From NCBI GenBank assembly GCA_036307185.1, contig JAXJYC010000071.1, positions 50,162 to 114,161 of the forward strand: a stretch of 64,000 nucleotides of DNA, written 5' to 3'. Below are positions 60,943-64,000 of the stretch, piece after piece (position 1 is the stretch's first letter; every line of letters starts with the position of its first letter). The notes under the pieces were generated by a model. It was not told where the DNA came from. It saw nothing but the letters and a program-made list of their open reading frames with translations, and did no database searches. The stretch is from SVEL01 sp017381055 (GTDB lineage Bacteria > Bacillota > Clostridia > Lachnospirales > Lachnospiraceae). The position numbers and the translations under genes were made by a program.

Positions 60943-61329
60943 ATGGCATTACCAAACGGATATTCAAATTATGCAAACAATAAAATAATGACAGCTTCAC
61001 CAGCGCAGCTTACGCTTATGCTTTATGATGGTGCTATTAAGTTTTGTAATATCGCAATAGTAGGTATCGAGGAAAAAGATATTGAAAAGGCACATAACAA
61101 TATCAGAAAGGCGCAGAGAATCATTGAAGAATTTAGAAGTACTCTTGACTTTAAGTATCCAGTAGCAAAGGATTTTGACAGAGTATACGAGTATCTTATC
61201 TACAGACTTCGTCAGGCAAATCTTTATAAGGATAAAGCGATGCTTGAGGAAGCGTTAAAGCATTTACGTACTATGCGTAACACATGGGAAGAGGTAATTA
61301 AGAGTGCAAAACAGAAAGATAGAGCATAG
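60943..61329 (+). CDS. fliS: Flagellin chaperone FliS
   Basis: A 128-residue FliS: YANNKIMTASPAQLTLMLYD, GAIKFCNIAIVGIEEKDIEK, YLIYRLRQANLYKDKAMLEE. It keeps flagellin unfolded before export. It overlaps the next gene by 26 bases. Confidence 0.93.
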   Translation: MALPNGYSNYANNKIMTASPAQLTLMLYDGAIKFCNIAIVGIEEKDIEKAHNNIRKAQRIIEEFRSTLDFKYPVAKDFDRVYEYLIYRLRQANLYKDKAMLEEALKHLRTMRNTWEEVIKSAKQKDRA

Positions 61330-61795
61330 CTATATAGAGATATTGTTGCAAAGTCTTAATAAGAAGTCAGCAGTCCTTGATAAAATTATGGAGGCTAATG
61401 AGGAGCATGCTAAGATAGCAGCTGCAAAGGATTTTGATCCAGAAGCTTTCGATGTGGTATTTGATAAAAAGGACGAGTTGATAAAGGAACTGGAGCAGTT
61501 AGATAGGGGTTTCAGTACAGTATATACTCGTGTTAAGGAAGAGCTTATAGGTAACAAAGATGCCTACAAGGAGCAGATAGCTCAGATGCAGGCTCTAATA
61601 ACAGAGATAACTGATAAGTCGATGAACATTCAGGCTACAGAGAAGCGCAATAAAGAAGCTTTGATGAGTCGAATGGATATGGTTAAGCGTGAGATATATC
61701 AGGCTAAAAATACTAAGAAGGTTGCAACAAGTTATTATAAAAATATGAACGGCTTAAATTATGTAGAGCCACAGTTCATGGATAGAAAAAAGTAG
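61304..61795 (+). CDS. FliT-like flagellar accessory protein
   Basis: A 163-residue, almost entirely helical protein with no strong family match, starting inside the end of fliS. Its place and coiled-coil pattern (FDKKDELIKELEQLDRGF) fit the FliT/FlgN-type chaperones that follow fliS. The lysine-rich end is typical. It is the last gene of the operon before the terminator at 61831. Confidence 0.65.
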   Translation: MQNRKIEHSYIEILLQSLNKKSAVLDKIMEANEEHAKIAAAKDFDPEAFDVVFDKKDELIKELEQLDRGFSTVYTRVKEELIGNKDAYKEQIAQMQALITEITDKSMNIQATEKRNKEALMSRMDMVKREIYQAKNTKKVATSYYKNMNGLNYVEPQFMDRKK

Positions 61796-61830
61796 AAGTG
61801 GTCCATGCCTAGAAGGGGCTACAAATTGAT

Positions 61831-61870
61831 AGAGCCGGCTGGTGGACAGGAGTTCGCTGGCCGGTTTTTG
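61831..61870 (+). terminator. Terminator of the fliD operon
   Basis: An imperfect GC-rich stem between AGCCGGCTGG and GCTGGCCGG, followed by TTTTTG. Confidence 0.8.
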
Positions 61871-61893
61871 TAAAAAATTAATTGGAGAAAACA

Positions 61894-63828
61894 ATGAATA
61901 ATAAAAAGTATAAATTAACAATTTCATTATTGGCATCAAATAGAAAGGATACGCTTCCTAAGACATTAGCATCGTTGAAACCGATTCTTGATAATGTATC
62001 TAGTGAACTTATAGTAGTAGATACTGGTTGTGATGAGGATTTATTAGAGGTAGTAGGTCAATATACAGATAAAATCGAGAAGTTTGAATGGTGTAAAGAT
62101 TTTGCCAAGGCTCGTAACGTGGGAATTGATAAAGCTCAGGGTGATTGGTTTATGTTTATCGATGACGATGAGTGGTTCGAGGATGTTACAGAGTTTATAG
62201 AGTTCTTTAACAGTGATGAGATGTATAAGTATAATTATGCTAAGTATGTGGTGCGTAATTATGAAAATATGGAAGGAACTGTGTGGACTGATTCTATAGC
62301 TGGTAGAATGTTTAGAATGTTTGAAGGAACTAGATTTATCGATGCAGTACATGAACGTCCAACACATATAGCGGGACCTACTAAGTCTTTTGAAGCATAT
62401 GCTCATCATTATGGCTATGTATTTAAGACAGAAGAAGATAGACGTGCTCATATTAAACGTAATACAGATTTATTATTAGAACAGATAAAAAAAGAACCTG
62501 GATTTGCACGTCATTATTGTCATTTGACACAAGAATATAATACTATTAATGAATATCAAAAATCTCTAGAGTGTGCATTAGAGGGAATAGATAAAGTAGA
62601 TATGACTGTATCAGAAAACAGAAAAGATATCGTAGGTTTGTTTGCGACCGTTATATGGAATATGCTTAATCAGCGAAGATATGAAGAAGTGTTAGAGAAG
62701 GCTAATGAATATCTAAATTCTGAATATATGAATGAATTAGGTAGTATGGCACTTAGTGGATTTTGTGCAACAGCGGCATACAAGGTAGAAAATTATGAAG
62801 ATAGTGTTGGATATGCAAAGAAATTTTTCGAATATAATGATTTGATGACAAAAAATTTTGATTTGAGATGTCAGCAGGATGCGGTAATGATAACCAGTTG
62901 TTTGGTTGAGGATAATCTGAATAGAATAGCTAGTGTGGGATTTGCTGCAGCGATGAAATTGGCAGATATTTATGTCGTAGCAGAGTTCGTCCATAAGATG
63001 GGAAATCAAATTAAAGCTATTATAGATGCTGAGAATTGTATTAATACATTTGCTGATGTATTAGGAAAATCAAAAGAACATAAGATATGTGCAGAAGTTA
63101 TCAAGGCAGTAATGCATAATGAAGCATATTTTTTACTTTTGCTTACTAGAATAGAAAAAATCAGAGAAGAAGATATGGAATCTTTCTTAAATATAGCAGA
63201 TTCTATGGCACTCGTTGATTCAAAGCATGGATATGTTCAGTTTATGAATATTATCAGCAATCGAAATGCAGATGTAGAGGTATTGGAAAAGCTATATGAG
63301 AAAGCTATATATGATATTAATGATATTATAAATCTTCATCATCAGTTTTGGTCTATAGCTATTCAACGAGGAGTTAGTATAGCATCTATGGTTGAAAAGA
63401 AGCCGGTTGATAGATGGATGTCAACAGTGGATGCCTGGGCAAAAACAGCCAAGGTTAAAGAGCTAATAGAGAAGAAACAGGATTTGACAGCGTTGGTAGA
63501 TAATTCTGGAATTCATATGAAGTACTTTGATATGGTATTAGTAGAGAATATGATGTACAGAAAGAAACTAGATGGATTATCTGTTATGGATATCCGAAAC
63601 GAGATGGTTAGATTTACTAATGTTGTTATGGAATTCTACAGAATGATTTATAAGGATAATATTTTTACAGAATGTCCAACGATCCTTCCGACTAGATGTC
63701 AGGTTGCATTAAAGTTTTTGAAGGTTTTAAGTGGCAATACTAACGATGAAAGAAATGAATTAAGTATGGTGTCGGAAATGATGCCAGGTATAAGGAAGAT
63801 GATGGATATCTATTTAGAACAGATTTAG
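61894..63828 (+). CDS. Family 2 glycosyltransferase, possibly flagellin-modifying
   Basis: The ATG at 61894 with TTGGAG upstream is preferred over a TTG at 61882. The 644-residue product has an N-terminal GT-A fold: SLLASNRKDTLPKTLASL, ELIVVDTGCDEDL, then FAKARNVGIDKAQGDWFMFI followed by DDDEW, the metal and base motif. The remaining two thirds are helical, TPR-like (CALEGIDKVD repeats). Glycosyltransferases next to flagellar genes often glycosylate flagellin; substrate not determined. Confidence 0.82.
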   Translation: MNNKKYKLTISLLASNRKDTLPKTLASLKPILDNVSSELIVVDTGCDEDLLEVVGQYTDKIEKFEWCKDFAKARNVGIDKAQGDWFMFIDDDEWFEDVTEFIEFFNSDEMYKYNYAKYVVRNYENMEGTVWTDSIAGRMFRMFEGTRFIDAVHERPTHIAGPTKSFEAYAHHYGYVFKTEEDRRAHIKRNTDLLLEQIKKEPGFARHYCHLTQEYNTINEYQKSLECALEGIDKVDMTVSENRKDIVGLFATVIWNMLNQRRYEEVLEKANEYLNSEYMNELGSMALSGFCATAAYKVENYEDSVGYAKKFFEYNDLMTKNFDLRCQQDAVMITSCLVEDNLNRIASVGFAAAMKLADIYVVAEFVHKMGNQIKAIIDAENCINTFADVLGKSKEHKICAEVIKAVMHNEAYFLLLLTRIEKIREEDMESFLNIADSMALVDSKHGYVQFMNIISNRNADVEVLEKLYEKAIYDINDIINLHHQFWSIAIQRGVSIASMVEKKPVDRWMSTVDAWAKTAKVKELIEKKQDLTALVDNSGIHMKYFDMVLVENMMYRKKLDGLSVMDIRNEMVRFTNVVMEFYRMIYKDNIFTECPTILPTRCQVALKFLKVLSGNTNDERNELSMVSEMMPGIRKMMDIYLEQI

Positions 63829-63918
63829 TTTTTTGGCTGTTATTTATGGAAAATAAAAAAACTTGAGTTTCCGTAAATTGTAATCGAAAAAAGAATAAAT
63901 TCTCTTAAAGCACCAATC

Positions 63919-63970
63919 TGCCTCTATTCATAGAACTTAAGAATGGCAGTTCTATGAATAGAGGCACTTT
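63919..63970 (+). terminator. Long perfect stem-loop after the glycosyltransferase
   Basis: An 18-bp perfect stem (left arm begins TGCCTCTATTCATAGAAC) with a 12-base loop, then CTTTAAT. Probable terminator, possibly bidirectional. Confidence 0.7.
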
Positions 63971-64000
63971 AATAAACCCCACCGGAGTCGGGCCTTGGGA

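Noticed and set aside
63919..63970. Another copy of the spoIIID upstream inverted repeat
   Set aside because: It shares only TTCATAGAA with that block; it is a longer hairpin placed after a gene, consistent with a terminator.

Overview
The window is AT-rich DNA from a spore-forming, flagellated, anaerobic Firmicute, most likely a Lachnospiraceae-type Clostridia. This rests on the Mbl and flagellar gene order, a sigma-D style motility cluster with FliW/CsrA, a sensory [FeFe]-hydrogenase, strong AGGAGG ribosome binding sites and the sporulation gene spoIIID. No rRNA, tRNA, CRISPR array or insertion sequence was seen.

Layout. 1-12.6 kb looks like ordinary chromosome: the end of a cation efflux gene, a minus-strand SBP/permease/ATPase ABC importer, a sensory [FeFe]-hydrogenase fused to a chemotaxis signalling domain, an OPT transporter with an orphan PqqD protein, and two tandem transglutaminase lipoproteins. 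13.6-44.3 kb is a composite mobile element inside spoIIID. 44.3-64 kb is conserved chromosome again: mbl, two hook-basal-body genes, a rod-binding protein, recD2, comF, then yvyF-flgM-flgN-flgK-flgK2-flgL-fliW-csrA-flaG-fliD-fliS-fliT-like and a glycosyltransferase.

Central observation. The spoIIID gene is split. Its 3' half (44167-44304, residues from the conserved His-Lys-Asp-Val onward) lies directly after a large serine recombinase gene and just upstream of mbl, the position spoIIID holds in Bacillus subtilis (spoIIID-mbl-flhO-flhP). Its 5' half occurs three times (13624, 20005, 26826). Each copy has a sigma-E-like -10 element 27 bp upstream of its start codon and a matching -35 (good in two copies, weak in the first). 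Each ends at the same codon, at a CA dinucleotide shared with the 3' half. Joining any 5' copy to the 3' half gives an 82-residue SpoIIID and removes 30.4, 24.1 or 17.2 kb. This resembles the sigK skin element, but with three nested possible left ends.

The attachment site also lies inside the recombinase gene. In the integrated state the recombinase stops at the junction. In the circular form all three left ends would extend it in frame by exactly 18 conserved residues, so its C-terminus should switch with integration state.

Cargo. Unit A (13.8-19.9 kb) carries a kinase/aminoglycoside-phosphotransferase fusion, a sugar-phosphate isomerase-like protein, small nucleotide and pyrophosphate hydrolases, decayed genes and a MNT/HEPN toxin-antitoxin pair. 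Unit B (20.2-26.7 kb) is a peptide system: LytTR regulator and GHKL kinase, a 15-residue peptide behind a LytTR-type repeat, a 40-residue CxxCxxCxxC precursor, a radical SAM maturase, an M50-type protease and an ABC exporter. Unit C (27-42.4 kb) is a defence island: HEPN protein, SMEK-NACHT ATPase, two RloA/RloB pairs, AbiH and a CBASS pair (CD-NTase plus Cap15-like effector), followed by the recombinase. If excision is confined to the mother cell, as for skin, the germline keeps the cargo while the terminally differentiating cell discards it to make SpoIIID.
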